Source: a marine actinobacterium PHSC20C1 (GTDB taxonomy: Bacteria > Actinomycetota > Actinomycetes > Actinomycetales > Microbacteriaceae). Taken from it: DNA of 64,000 bases. The stretch spans positions 482,577 to 546,576 of the forward strand of contig CH672415.1 in assembly GCA_000153145.1 (NCBI GenBank), given 5' to 3'. Positions 15,326-24,769 of this stretch are shown in pieces. Under the pieces are notes generated by a model. It did not search any database and was not told the DNA's origin. It worked only from the letters and a program-made list of their open reading frames with translations. The position numbers and the translations under genes are program-made. The first letter of the stretch is position 1, and every line of letters starts with the position of its first letter.

Positions 15326-16102
15326 TCAGGCGTTCAGGAAGTCGGAAACGTCGCCGACATAGCGAGTGTTGTTCTCGGGAACCGGCTCTACTGCAGCCGA
15401 TGCAACTTCAGCGGCGAACTCGCTCACGTTGTATAGGCGACCAGCGGCTTCCTTGCGAGCCTCAATTGCTCCAGGGTTAGCTCGCTGCAGGAGAGTCGCC
15501 GTGATGGTGCCCTCGATCATGTCGCCTGAGACGACAACAAAGCCGATGCCTTTAGCTTCGAGCTCCGGGATTAGCTCGCGCAGCGCATCCTCACCGGCAC
15601 GCTTGCTTAGGGCGACTGGAACGTACTCCGGCATTGTCTCAACAGTGCGGATGAAGTGCGCTTGGTGGCTCGTGACGAAAACGACACGCGAGCCCTCGTG
15701 CAGCAGTGGCAACATCGTCTTCAAGAAGTTGACCTGTGCATCACGGTTAAGCTGCATGGCGTAATCCTCAGCCATGCCACCTTCCATGCCGCCGGATGCA
15801 TTGAGCACGAGAATCTCGAGGCCGCCGAACTCTGCCCTAACAGTGTCGAACAGCGTGGAAACGGTGTCGCTGTCCGTCAGGTCAGCGCCAATTGCAATGG
15901 CCGAACCATCCGTCTCATTGAGCTGTGCAACTAATTTGAGGGCGCGAGCCTCCTTGTTGCGATAGTTGATCGCTACGCGGGCGCCGGCCTGCGCAAAGTA
16001 GGCGGCCGTATCAGCGCCAATCCCCCGCGATGAACCTGTAATCAGGGCGCGAGCGCCATCGAGCGAGTGAGCTGCCAGAGGATTCGAGTTTTCGCTATTC
16101 AC
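15326..16102 (-). CDS. Short-chain dehydrogenase/reductase
   Basis: A 258-residue SDR with the cofactor motif ALITGSSRGIGADTAAYF (TGxxxGIG, about residues 19-36) and the structural VLNASGG (NAG-like, about 98-104). The active-site segment reads VTSHQAHFIRTV then EYVPVALSKRAGEDAL: the Lys of YxxxK is present but the residue four before it is Val, with Tyr displaced to seven before. The displaced Tyr may define a subfamily rather than inactivate the protein. Basic residues after GSSRG and in NYRNKEAR suggest NADP preference. The NUDIX and UPF0303 genes follow closely on the same strand. Confidence 0.83.
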   Translation of the reverse strand: MNSENSNPLAAHSLDGARALITGSSRGIGADTAAYFAQAGARVAINYRNKEARALKLVAQLNETDGSAIAIGADLTDSDTVSTLFDTVRAEFGGLEILVLNASGGMEGGMAEDYAMQLNRDAQVNFLKTMLPLLHEGSRVVFVTSHQAHFIRTVETMPEYVPVALSKRAGEDALRELIPELEAKGIGFVVVSGDMIEGTITATLLQRANPGAIEARKEAAGRLYNVSEFAAEVASAAVEPVPENNTRYVGDVSDFLNA

Positions 16103-16203
16103 CCTACGACTTTAGCGGTCGAAGCCGCGCTGTGCAGTGCGGTAAGTGCTAGCGTCGGGAGTGAAGATTTGTCGAACAGCGCAACGATGAAGGGCGCCAG
16201 CTA

Positions 16204-16728
16204 ATGCTCGTAGATCTAACGCAGTACCTCTGGATTCTGTGGCTTGCTCTTGTCGTGCTGTTTATTGTGATCGAACTGCTCACTCTTGAGTTCACATTTC
16301 TTATGATCGCTGCAGGAACCCTCATTGGCGGCCTCGGCGCCAACCTTCTCGGGTGGCCGTGGTGGCTTCAGATCACACTTGCCGCCGCTACCGCAGGACT
16401 GCTCATCTTCACCATCCGACCGGTGCTTCTCAAGACCCTCGAAAAAGGTGGCGACCCTGCAAAGAGCAACATCGACGCACTCTATGAGCTCGGAGGACGA
16501 GTCACCGGTGCCTTCACAAATGGCATCGGTGAAGTGAAACTCGACAATGGGGAAACCTGGACTGCACGCATCGATGACCTTTCCCCCACTCCAACTATCC
16601 CTGTGGGTAAACGTGTTGCCGTTGCGGCGATTGATGGTGCGATTGCTGTCGTCGTTCCCGAGCCACCCAAATCCGGTACCACCGAACCTCGAGCGAACTC
16701 AAAGTCGCCGAGAAAGGAAGAAAAGTGA
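16204..16728 (+). CDS. NfeD-family membrane protein
   Basis: A 174-residue NfeD protein: two or three N-terminal helices (LWILWLALVVLFIVIELL, TFLMIAAGTLIGGLGANLLG, and WWLQITLAAATAGLLIF, to about residue 70) followed by a cytoplasmic or periplasmic OB-fold (ELGGRVTGAFTNGIGEVKLDNGETW, split at residues 94-118) and a charged tail. NfeD proteins pair with SPFH/stomatin proteins in membrane microdomains; here the SPFH gene starts within the NfeD stop codon. The short form lacks the ClpP-like protease domain of NfeD1. Confidence 0.88.
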   Translation: MLVDLTQYLWILWLALVVLFIVIELLTLEFTFLMIAAGTLIGGLGANLLGWPWWLQITLAAATAGLLIFTIRPVLLKTLEKGGDPAKSNIDALYELGGRVTGAFTNGIGEVKLDNGETWTARIDDLSPTPTIPVGKRVAVAAIDGAIAVVVPEPPKSGTTEPRANSKSPRKEEK

Positions 16729-17639
16729 TTGATCCAGCTGGATTCATAGGCCAGATCTTCGTGGTAATTCTGCTCGTAATTCTCGCAATATTCGTCGTCA
16801 CGACGTTGTTCCGAGCGATTCGTATTGTTCCCCAAGCGCGGGCCGGAGTCGTCGAACGTCTCGGAAAATACCGCAAGACTCTCCTCCCGGGCCTCAATAT
16901 CCTTGTGCCTTTTATTGACCGGATGCTGCCGCTCATCGACCTCCGCGAGCAAGTTGTATCGTTCCCGCCGCAACCAGTTATCACCGAAGATAACCTCGTT
17001 GTTTCGATCGATACGGTTGTCTTCTTCCAAGTAACGGATGCTCGCGCAGCGACCTACGAGATCGGCAACTATCTCGGTGCCGTCGAACAGCTGACCACCA
17101 CGACACTCCGTAACGTCGTCGGTGGCCTCAACCTTGAAGAAGCGCTCACGAGCCGCGACAACATCAATTCACAGCTGCGCGTTGTGCTTGATGAGGCGAC
17201 GGGAAAGTGGGGAATTCGCGTTGGAAGAGTCGAGCTGAAGGCAATCGACCCGCCCCTCTCGATCCAAGATTCGATGGAAAAGCAAATGAGAGCAGAGCGA
17301 GACCGGCGCGCGCAGATTCTGACCGCCGAGGGAACCAAACAAGCAGCAATTCTTGAGGCTGAAGGTTCGCGTCAAGCAGCAATTCTCGAAGCAGAGGGTC
17401 AGGCAAAAGCTGCCGTTCTCCGTGCAGACGGTGAAGCTGCAGCAATCAAGACTGTATTCGCCGCGATTCACGAAGGCGATCCCGACCCGAAGCTTCTTGC
17501 GTACGAATATCTCCAGACGCTGCCTAAGATTGCAAACGGTGATTCCAACAAGATGTGGATCATCCCGTCTGAACTGACAGAAGCGCTCAAAGGCATTGGT
17601 GAAGGATTCTTTAGTGGCAAGGGACCAGTCGCGCGTTAG
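16725..17639 (+). CDS. SPFH/Band 7 (paraslipin-type) membrane scaffold protein
   Basis: A 304-residue stomatin/prohibitin/flotillin protein. It has one N-terminal helix (about residues 5-27), the SPFH domain starting RIVPQARAGVVERLGKYRKT and ending about residue 180, and a helical region with Ala/Glu repeats (QAAILEAEGSRQAAILEAEG, then QAKAAVLRADGEAAA; about 205-240) that drives oligomerisation. The underlying DNA has a 30-bp direct repeat around 17341-17400. The GTG start overlaps the NfeD stop (GTGA), so partners are made together. Probably organises membrane microdomains and protein quality control. Confidence 0.92.
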   Translation: MIDPAGFIGQIFVVILLVILAIFVVTTLFRAIRIVPQARAGVVERLGKYRKTLLPGLNILVPFIDRMLPLIDLREQVVSFPPQPVITEDNLVVSIDTVVFFQVTDARAATYEIGNYLGAVEQLTTTTLRNVVGGLNLEEALTSRDNINSQLRVVLDEATGKWGIRVGRVELKAIDPPLSIQDSMEKQMRAERDRRAQILTAEGTKQAAILEAEGSRQAAILEAEGQAKAAVLRADGEAAAIKTVFAAIHEGDPDPKLLAYEYLQTLPKIANGDSNKMWIIPSELTEALKGIGEGFFSGKGPVAR

Positions 17640-18396
17640 CGCAAACTCGTCGTACCTCTCCCCCGCACGCCCCCGCGTGCTCGCGCACCGGGGGCTCGCG
17701 ACAGAGGCGCCCGAAAACACAATGCTTGCCTTTGCTAAGGCAGTGGCCGTTGGTGCCCAATACATTGAAACCGATGTGCATTCGAGCCTCGACGGAGTCG
17801 CTGTCGTCTCGCACGACTCCACCCTGCACCGAGTTGCAGGCCGAGATTTAGCGGTTGACAAGCTAACAATGGCTGAGCTCCGGCGCATTGACCTTGGCGA
17901 CGGTCAAGGATTCTGCTCTCTCGCTGAAGCACTCGACGCGTTTCCAGAGACGCGTTTCAATATCGACGTGAAATCCAGCGGAGCTGTTTTGCCGACAGTG
18001 CGCGCCATCCGGGATTTGACAGCAACAGAGCGTGTTCTGGTTACCTCATTTGATGAGAAGCGTCGCGCCGCAACTGCTGCACAATTGCCTGGAGTCGCCA
18101 GCTCTGCATCCGCTCGACGATTCATGGTGGCACTGCTGAGTGCAAAGACGGGGATATCTCCCGCCATGCGACGTTCACTTGCCGGGCTTGTTGCCATCCA
18201 AGTACCCGAGAAGGCGCTAGGGTTGCGGGTGACCACTCAGCGGATGATCCAGCGCGTGCACAATCTCGGACTCGAGATGCACGTGTGGACCATCAATGAA
18301 CCGCAACGAATGCGTCACTTGCTCGACCTCGGCGTCGATGGAATCGTCACCGATCGAGCAGATTTAGCCCTCGAAGTCGTGGACTCGCGCGCCTAA
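17614..18396 (+). CDS. Glycerophosphodiester phosphodiesterase
   Basis: A 260-residue GDPD TIM-barrel enzyme that hydrolyses glycerophosphodiesters to glycerol-3-phosphate and an alcohol. The catalytic first strand is VLAHRGLATEAPENTMLAF (HRG with ENT), metal ligands lie in YIETDVHSSLDGVAVVSHD (ExD and the general His) and FNIDVKS, and the last strand VDGIVTDRAD is intact. The GTG at 17614 has GAAGGA seven bases upstream and lies within the end of the SPFH gene (26-bp overlap); earlier in-frame TTG/GTG codons at 17596 and 17599 lack a good site. No signal peptide, so it is cytoplasmic. Confidence 0.88.
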   Translation: MARDQSRVSANSSYLSPARPRVLAHRGLATEAPENTMLAFAKAVAVGAQYIETDVHSSLDGVAVVSHDSTLHRVAGRDLAVDKLTMAELRRIDLGDGQGFCSLAEALDAFPETRFNIDVKSSGAVLPTVRAIRDLTATERVLVTSFDEKRRAATAAQLPGVASSASARRFMVALLSAKTGISPAMRRSLAGLVAIQVPEKALGLRVTTQRMIQRVHNLGLEMHVWTINEPQRMRHLLDLGVDGIVTDRADLALEVVDSRA

Positions 18397-18539
18397 TTAG
18401 GCAGTGCATAATCCACGTCTTTGCAGCGAATTCGTTGTTAAAGACTGACAACTCGCTGTGAACACTGCGCGCTTGGAAGCATTCGTTCAGCAAGAGGGTC
18501 TATTACTTGTAGAGACCGCGAATTGAAGGAGGCCACACG

Positions 18540-18905
18540 ATGGCAGATCGCAGCTTGCGCGGCATGAGACTTGGTACCCAGAGCCTACAGAGCGAAGAGG
18601 GTGTCGAGTTTTCCCCGCGGAAAAAGAGCACATATAAGTCAGCCGACGGCAGCACGTTCGACGTGATGTTTTCGTCTGACGCTGAGGTTCCCCAGCAGTG
18701 GCAGGATGCCAAGACTGGTCAAGAGGGAACGCTCCTTGATAGCGACGGTGAACTTGTCGAACTCGATGAGGTCGACGTTAAGATTCCACGTAGCCACTGG
18801 GACATGCTCCTTGAGCGTCGCACGCGTCCCGAACTAGAAGAACTTCTTCAGGAACGTCTCGATTTCTTGCGCGCCCGTCGCGGCCAGCAAAAAATCGGAG
18901 CCTAA
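18540..18905 (+). CDS. rbpA: RNA polymerase-binding protein RbpA
   Basis: A 121-residue actinobacterial RbpA, which binds the RNA polymerase beta' clamp and principal sigma factor and stabilises the open complex. The N-terminal tail (SLRGMRLGTQSLQSEEG), the core domain with FSPRKKSTYKSADG and the C-terminal sigma-interaction domain (SHWDMLLERRTRPELEELLQ split over about 87-108) are all visible. The core lacks the zinc-binding Cys found in Streptomyces RbpA, like the mycobacterial version. A strong GAAGGAGG site precedes the ATG. Its 3' end overlaps the convergent ppm gene by four bases. Confidence 0.95.
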   Translation: MADRSLRGMRLGTQSLQSEEGVEFSPRKKSTYKSADGSTFDVMFSSDAEVPQQWQDAKTGQEGTLLDSDGELVELDEVDVKIPRSHWDMLLERRTRPELEELLQERLDFLRARRGQQKIGA

Positions 18906-19627
18906 CGACGTACTGCTTTCAGGGTCGCCGCGAGCCCCCACCCGGTGACCCTGAGCAGTGCCTCGGCAACTATTCCTGCATGCATTTTTGAACGGCCTGT
19001 TGAACGCTCTACAAATGTGATCGGATGCTCCACCACTCGGTAGCCCGCACGTTCTAAGTTCCAGGCAAGCTCCACTTGGAAGCAGTATCCCTGCGACGAG
19101 ACCCCGTCGAGGCCAAGCTCCTGAAGAGCCGTAGCCCGGAATACGCGGTATCCGGCAGTGAGATCCCGAATGTGGGAGCCTAAGATCGTTCGCGCATAAG
19201 CATTGCCAGTGCGCGAAACGCTGTGTCTGAACCACGGCCAGTTCTTTACTGAGCCACCATCGACCCATCGTGACCCGATGACGAGGTCGTTTCCGGCTTT
19301 CGCCAGCCTGATCATCGCGGGAAGATCTGTGGGGTCATGCGAACCGTCGGCATCGATTTCGACGATGTATTCGTAGCCGCGCTCGAGCGCGACTGCAAAT
19401 CCAGCAAGGTAGGCCATTCCTAGGCCTTCCTTTTTTGCGCGGTGGAGTACGGAAACCCCAGGGTCAGTGGACGCAAGTTCGTCGGCCCGCTCCCCCGTGC
19501 CATCCGGGCTTGAATCATCCACAATGAGCACATGCGCTCGTGGGACTGCCTGACGCAGGCGACCCACAATCGCAGAAATATTCTCAATTTCGTTGTAGGT
19601 GGGAACAACCACCACGACGTTAGGCAT
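18902..19627 (-). CDS. ppm: Polyprenol monophosphomannose synthase (GT2)
   Basis: A 241-residue family 2 glycosyltransferase of the Ppm1/DPMS type, transferring mannose from GDP-mannose to polyprenyl phosphate for cell-envelope mannosylation and lipoglycans. Motifs: VVVVPTYNEIENI, VLIVDDSSPDGTGERAD, and the metal-binding DADGSHDPTDLP (about residue 95), plus GSRWVDGG. No C-terminal membrane domain. It overlaps the end of lnt by eight bases, reproducing the two halves that are fused or adjacent in mycobacterial Ppm1. Confidence 0.92.
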   Translation of the reverse strand: MPNVVVVVPTYNEIENISAIVGRLRQAVPRAHVLIVDDSSPDGTGERADELASTDPGVSVLHRAKKEGLGMAYLAGFAVALERGYEYIVEIDADGSHDPTDLPAMIRLAKAGNDLVIGSRWVDGGSVKNWPWFRHSVSRTGNAYARTILGSHIRDLTAGYRVFRATALQELGLDGVSSQGYCFQVELAWNLERAGYRVVEHPITFVERSTGRSKMHAGIVAEALLRVTGWGLAATLKAVRR

Positions 19628-21188
19628 TTATTCTCCGACCGGCGAGTGCAGCGACGACGAGTGCGCCGAGTCCAATTCCTGAAACGAGCCACTCGAGCTC
19701 GCGGCCCCACACCACTGCAGGCGTAATCGCGCTGCTCAGCGGAACATCCTCAATCATCGTCGCCGCGGCGTACCACGGCAGCTCAGCGATAGTTGTTCCG
19801 TCAGCCGCGATGATTGCGCTCAGGCCGACGGTAGAAATGTTCACGACGCTGCGGCCGAGTTCAAGTGCACGAATCCGTGCTGTTGCTAGCTGTTGAGCGC
19901 TTTCATCTGTGCGCCCGAAATCAGCATTATTTGACGACGCGATGATGACTTGCGCGCCTTGCTCGACAGATTCGGTAAGAATTTGGTCATCTACGATGTC
20001 GAAACAGATGTTCACTCCCACCCTGACACCGTTGACATCCACCACCATGTCCGTAGTGCCTGGGGTGTAATCGCGGGCTATGAGCCCGATGAGATCTGGC
20101 GCGAATTGCGCCCAGAATTCGCGGTTTGGAACATACTCGCCGAAGGGAACGGGGTGGCGCTTGTCGTAGATATCGACGACACCTTCCCCCGGCATCCACA
20201 GAAGTTGGCTGTTGTAGACGTTGCCATCACGTTCAGTAATGTCCCCGGAGATGAGAGGTGCTCCGGCGCGTTCAGTGACGTAATTGAAGACGGCTGCTGC
20301 AGAGCTATTGCTCAATGGCGAAATATCGGTGCCGCCTTCCGGCCACACTACCAAGTCAAGTTCCTCGCCATAGAGAGGTTCTGTAGCCTCTAGCTGCGCA
20401 GTGAGTAGGTCGCCGCGATTGCGCTCATCAAAATATGCTGCTTTGCCATTGCCCTGTACTGCGCCAATCCGCAGTGTGCCCTCGGGCGGTGAAGTCCACG
20501 ATGGAACGCTTACCAGAAGAGTAAAGACCGCTACTGGAACAAAAGCAGTGCGCAACGCTCGTGATACATGCTGCGATCGTACGTCGAGCGGCAATTCGCG
20601 ATAGCGAGACCATGAGTAGTCAGCAGCGGCCACGAGGAGCGCGGTCACCAACACCATGACGAAGCTGACACCCGAAATACCAAGCCAAGCAAAAAGTCCT
20701 GCGAGTGGGCTCTCAGATTGTGAGAGAGAGACCCGCCCCCAAGCAAAACCACCATACGGCCAGACGCTCGCCCAGGCTTCACGGGCAGTCCATAAGCCGG
20801 CAACCACTATCGCGAGGCCAATAGCTGCGCTCCATCCTGCACCGAACGCACGCGGTATCCATCGATAAGCGAGCGTGATCGCTAACGTGCCAACTGAAAA
20901 GAAGAGTGCTTCGAGAATTGAGAGCGCAGACATCGGAACCGGACCTAAGAAGAGCGAGGCCCACTGAATATGCGTGAAATAGAATGCGGCTCCGGCAAGG
21001 AAGCCGACGAGTAGTGCCCCGCCGACACTTCTTCCTCGTGCGGCGATCAGCACGAGTGCGATGCCGACGAAAGTCAGCGGCCAAATATCCTTGTCAGGGA
21101 ATCCCGCATCCAACACAGGGCCCGAGGCCAGTGCGATAGCGACCGCGGCCCAGAGCGGCAGCACAGCAACAGGTTTGTGGGGCATCAC
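19620..21188 (-). CDS. lnt: Apolipoprotein N-acyltransferase
   Basis: A 522-residue Lnt with about seven helices in the first 210 residues and a nitrilase-like domain facing outward (about 230-480). The catalytic triad is recognisable: Glu in VVWPEGGTDISPLS, Lys in YDKRHPVPFGEYVP and Cys in NICFDIVDD (commonly ICYE). It N-acylates diacylglyceryl-Cys of lipoproteins such as the FKBP lipoprotein and the truncated lipoprotein in this window. Adjacent overlapping ppm is the usual actinobacterial arrangement. Confidence 0.93.
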   Translation of the reverse strand: MMPHKPVAVLPLWAAVAIALASGPVLDAGFPDKDIWPLTFVGIALVLIAARGRSVGGALLVGFLAGAAFYFTHIQWASLFLGPVPMSALSILEALFFSVGTLAITLAYRWIPRAFGAGWSAAIGLAIVVAGLWTAREAWASVWPYGGFAWGRVSLSQSESPLAGLFAWLGISGVSFVMVLVTALLVAAADYSWSRYRELPLDVRSQHVSRALRTAFVPVAVFTLLVSVPSWTSPPEGTLRIGAVQGNGKAAYFDERNRGDLLTAQLEATEPLYGEELDLVVWPEGGTDISPLSNSSAAAVFNYVTERAGAPLISGDITERDGNVYNSQLLWMPGEGVVDIYDKRHPVPFGEYVPNREFWAQFAPDLIGLIARDYTPGTTDMVVDVNGVRVGVNICFDIVDDQILTESVEQGAQVIIASSNNADFGRTDESAQQLATARIRALELGRSVVNISTVGLSAIIAADGTTIAELPWYAAATMIEDVPLSSAITPAVVWGRELEWLVSGIGLGALVVAALAGRRINA

Positions 21189-21197
21189 GAGTCGAGC

Positions 21198-23630
21198 CTA
21201 AGCGACAGAACTGTATGCGACGATTCCACGCCGGATGCCGTCGAGTGCCTTGCGTGCGGTGCGCCCAACATCGCCATCGGCAACGACCGAGAGCTGATCA
21301 AGCAGATCGATCGCCTGCTTCGTTGAGCGAACAAAGTCGCCAGCGGCCATATCCGCTAGATCGAGAACCGCGTCCAGGTTTGCACCGTTCGCCCAGCGGT
21401 ACATTGCAAGCGAAAGGCCGGTAGACAGTGGCTGACTTCCGGGCAGGTGATTGTCGCGCTCGAGGTCGTCAAGTTGGGCCCACAGGGTGGAAGTCTTGTC
21501 GAACGCCTCTCTGAAAGGCCCGCGAGGAAGATAGCGATCGGCAAGGTCGCCCTCATCACGCCGGGGCTCGTAGACCAGCGTTGTTGCCATGGCAGCGAGT
21601 GACGCGGCATCTAGACCGTTCCAGAATCCATGACGAAGACTCTCGGCGACAAGTAGATCGCGTTCGCCATAGATGCGGCGTAAAACGCGACCGTGTGCAT
21701 TGAGGGTCATCTCGCCGTTTTTTCCTGGCTCAATGTATTTCAGCTGAGTGAGAATGTCAGTGACCCTGTCAAAGATCTTTGCGACGGCGCCCGTGCGGGT
21801 CTGAATCTGGCGGCTGAGTTGATCAGTTTCGCGCTTCAACCGCCACCAGCGCTCGGCCCAACGAGCGTGTGTTTCACGTTCAGGGCACACATGACAATCA
21901 TGCTTCTTCATCTGGTTACGAAGACTAGTTAGCTTGCGCTGGCGACGTTCGCGCTCAGCCCGCTGACTGGCATCGTTTCGTGGTTGTGACTTCTTCTCTA
22001 GGTCGTTCAGTTCACGACGGATGCGCGAGTACTCGGTGAAGTCGCCCAGATGGCATTCCATCGACTTTGCATACCCGTCGAGGGAATTCTTCTGCGAGCG
22101 GACTTTGCGTGCGAGGTCGACTACGGCGCGGTCTGCCTGAAACTGCGCGAAGCTCGATTCAAGGATCTCGCGAGTGTGCTCCCGACCGAAGAGCTCGATG
22201 AGGTTCACTGCCATGTTGTATGTCGGCTTGAAGCTTGAATTGAGTGGATAGGTGCGCCGCGATGCAAGAGATGCGACTGCTTGAGGGTCTAAACCATCAA
22301 CCCATTGGATGACCGAATGGCCCTCAATATCGATACCGCGCCGCCCTGCACGCCCAGTGAGTTGGGTGTACTCCCCCGGAGTGATGGGAACACGGGCTTC
22401 GCCATTGAACTTTTCAAGCTTCTCAAGGACGACCGTGCGAGCTGGCATGTTGATGCCTAAGGCAAGAGTTTCGGTCGCGAATACCGCTTTGACGAGCTTC
22501 TTCTGGAACAGCTCCTCCACAACTTCTTTGAACGCGGGCAGCATGCCGGCGTGATGCGCGGCGACTCCACGCTCAAGTCCATTGAGCCAGTCCCAGTATC
22601 CGAGAACGGCAAGATCTTCATCGAGTAGAGTGCGGCACCGCGCTTCAACGATCTCGCGGATCTCATCGCGTTCCTGAACAGTGGTCAGTCGAACCCCGGC
22701 TCGAAGAACCTGATTTACTGCCTGATCGCAGCCCATGCGACTGAAAATAAAGAAAATTGCCGGTACCAAGTTCTTGGAGTCAAGCATCGCTACGACATCC
22801 GCACGGTCCATTCTGGTTCGGGCCGGGCGACCACCGCGTGACTCGTAGCGGCTGCTGTTCTTGCGATTACGCACGCTTTGACTGCGGCCGCCAAAGCGGG
22901 CCATCTGAACCAGTTCAGGGTTTACCCGGTTTGTGGCAGCCAGGCCCGAGGAGTCAAAGAGGTCGACAAGTTTGGAACTCACAAGAACATGCTGTTCGAG
23001 GGGTACCGGGCGCTCTTCTGAGACGATTACTTCGGTGTCACCGCGAACGGCCTGCAGCCAGTCACCAAATTCCTCGGCGTTCGATACGGTAGCGCTGAGC
23101 GAAACCATTCGAACATCGTCAGGAAGATGGATTATCACTTCTTCCCACACGGCACCACGGAAACGATCGCCCAAGAAGTGCACCTCGTCCATTACGACGG
23201 TGCTGAGGTTCTTCAGCAGATCAGACTTGGCGTACAACATGTTGCGAAGGACTTCGGTGGTCATCACGACAATGCGTGCGCTCGCATTGACGTTGGTGTC
23301 ACCAGTGAGCAAGCCCACGTTCTCGGGACCATATTCGCTGACGAGCTCTGAAAACTTTTGATTGCTGAGTGCTTTCATCGGCGCCGTGTAGAACACCTTG
23401 GGGCCGTTGAGCTGCATCGCCCGGTAGATCGCAAACTCAGCGATTATCGTCTTGCCGGCGCCCGTCGGTGCGGCGACGAGCACGCTCTTATCGTCTTCGA
23501 CAACGTGACAGGCTGAGATCTGGAACTCGTCGAGATCAAAGCGCTGGCTGGCGCGAAAGGCTTCAAGCACGGGGTAACCGTGACGCTTCTTCGCCGCAGC
23601 AAAGCGTTCGGCGGGAGACAAATCAGTCAT
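21198..23630 (-). CDS. helY: DEAD/DEAH-box helicase, HelY (Ski2/Mtr4-like)
   Basis: An 810-residue superfamily 2 helicase. Motif I is APTGAGKTIIAEFA (about residue 55), motif II DEVH (about 148), motif III SLSATVSN, motif VI QLTGRAGRRGID (about 425). The C-terminal half has the DSHCT region and a Cys pair-containing insert (CHVCPERETHARW). Related to mycobacterial HelY/Rv2092c, presumed to act on RNA or DNA structures. It follows tatC by 25 bp and precedes lnt by 9 bp in a long co-directional run. Confidence 0.93.
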   Translation of the reverse strand: MTDLSPAERFAAAKKRHGYPVLEAFRASQRFDLDEFQISACHVVEDDKSVLVAAPTGAGKTIIAEFAIYRAMQLNGPKVFYTAPMKALSNQKFSELVSEYGPENVGLLTGDTNVNASARIVVMTTEVLRNMLYAKSDLLKNLSTVVMDEVHFLGDRFRGAVWEEVIIHLPDDVRMVSLSATVSNAEEFGDWLQAVRGDTEVIVSEERPVPLEQHVLVSSKLVDLFDSSGLAATNRVNPELVQMARFGGRSQSVRNRKNSSRYESRGGRPARTRMDRADVVAMLDSKNLVPAIFFIFSRMGCDQAVNQVLRAGVRLTTVQERDEIREIVEARCRTLLDEDLAVLGYWDWLNGLERGVAAHHAGMLPAFKEVVEELFQKKLVKAVFATETLALGINMPARTVVLEKLEKFNGEARVPITPGEYTQLTGRAGRRGIDIEGHSVIQWVDGLDPQAVASLASRRTYPLNSSFKPTYNMAVNLIELFGREHTREILESSFAQFQADRAVVDLARKVRSQKNSLDGYAKSMECHLGDFTEYSRIRRELNDLEKKSQPRNDASQRAERERRQRKLTSLRNQMKKHDCHVCPERETHARWAERWWRLKRETDQLSRQIQTRTGAVAKIFDRVTDILTQLKYIEPGKNGEMTLNAHGRVLRRIYGERDLLVAESLRHGFWNGLDAASLAAMATTLVYEPRRDEGDLADRYLPRGPFREAFDKTSTLWAQLDDLERDNHLPGSQPLSTGLSLAMYRWANGANLDAVLDLADMAAGDFVRSTKQAIDLLDQLSVVADGDVGRTARKALDGIRRGIVAYSSVA

Positions 23631-23655
23631 TGACTACAGCCTAAGCGTTTGACGT

Positions 23656-24456
23656 TCAGACGTCTGCGCTGAGCTCGGCATCAAACGCCGCTGCCCGCTT
23701 CGCTGCACGTCGATCGTGGAGCCACGCGATGAGGGCGGCAGAAAAGTAGAGGAAGACCATCGGGATTGCTAAGAGGAACATTGAGACGACGTCTGCCGCA
23801 GGCGTTGCCATTGCCGTGAACAAGACGATTGTCAGGATAGCGACCCGCCAGCCCTTCAAAATCGCATTCGCCGAAAGAACGCCAACGAAGTTCAACAAGA
23901 CGATGAAGACGGGCAAGACGAATGCGATGCCAATTGCGAGCATGAGCTTCACGATGAAGTCGTAGTAGTACTTCGCATTCAAATTAGACAGATCTTGATC
24001 GCCCGCAAAGCTCAGAAGGAGAGTCACTATGTTCGGCATGAGGAACCAGCCAGTGGCACAGCCGGCCAAGAAGAGCGGAATCGCTGCGGACAAAAAACCG
24101 ACAGCATAAAGCTTTTCTTTACGTACGAGACCTGGAACTAGAAAGGCCCAAATTTGATAGAGCCACACGGGGCTCGCAGCCACGATTCCGACAGTAAGAA
24201 CGATTTGGAAGTGGATGTCGAACGCTTGAGTAACAGCGTCGTAGTTGAGCGCCGCGCCGCGCCCCGTTGAATCTGCAATGTTAGTAATCGGAGCGCGCAG
24301 AGCGTCAATCACAAACTCGACGACAAAAATCGCGCCAATAGCGGTGACAAGGATCGTGATTCCCGAAATCGTCAACCGCTTTCGCAGCTCTATCAGGTGC
24401 GCGCCGAGCGACATCCGTTCGTCACTCTTAGTGCGCCACCTACCGGTACGCGCCAT
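23656..24456 (-). CDS. tatC: Twin-arginine translocase subunit TatC
   Basis: A 266-residue six-helix TatC, the signal-peptide receptor of the twin-arginine translocase. The N-terminal MSLGAHLIELRKRL motif, the ASPVWLYQIWAFLVPGL loop and the conserved Glu region VRKEKLYAVGF are present. It begins 5 bp after tatA, and the two genes provide the minimal TatAC system; no tatB is in the window. Confidence 0.95.
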   Translation of the reverse strand: MARTGRWRTKSDERMSLGAHLIELRKRLTISGITILVTAIGAIFVVEFVIDALRAPITNIADSTGRGAALNYDAVTQAFDIHFQIVLTVGIVAASPVWLYQIWAFLVPGLVRKEKLYAVGFLSAAIPLFLAGCATGWFLMPNIVTLLLSFAGDQDLSNLNAKYYYDFIVKLMLAIGIAFVLPVFIVLLNFVGVLSANAILKGWRVAILTIVLFTAMATPAADVVSMFLLAIPMVFLYFSAALIAWLHDRRAAKRAAAFDAELSADV

Positions 24457-24461
24457 AGACG

Positions 24462-24686
24462 CTACGGCTTAGGAGGCGTGGAGTCGTTGGAGCCGTTGGA
24501 GTCGTTGGGCGACGAAGAACCAGTGTCGTCGCCGTTCTCGTCTTTCATGGTCTTGACCTCGCTGCGGAAAATACGCATTGATTGGCCGATGCTTCTGGCG
24601 AGTCCGGGAAGCTTGGGTGCGCCGAACAACAGCACTATGACGACCAAAATAATGATCAGGTGCGCCCCGGTGAGGTTGCCGAACAT
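24462..24686 (-). CDS. tatA: Twin-arginine translocase subunit TatA
   Basis: A 74-residue TatA: a short N-terminal membrane helix (HLIIILVVIVLLFG), the FGxxKLP hinge (FGAPKLPGLARSIGQ) and an amphipathic helix (MRIFRSEVKTM) followed by a Ser/Asn/Asp-rich tail. The tail is encoded by short GTTGGAG-like tandem repeats near 24481-24512, probably variable in length. It pairs with tatC downstream. Confidence 0.95.
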   Translation of the reverse strand: MFGNLTGAHLIIILVVIVLLFGAPKLPGLARSIGQSMRIFRSEVKTMKDENGDDTGSSSPNDSNGSNDSTPPKP

Positions 24687-24769
24687 ATGGGTACATCCTT
24701 TATCTGTCGAAGACTACGTCGTGCCATCATACCTACGCACCGTGCTTAGTCGCTAAGGCGGGGCGGCGA

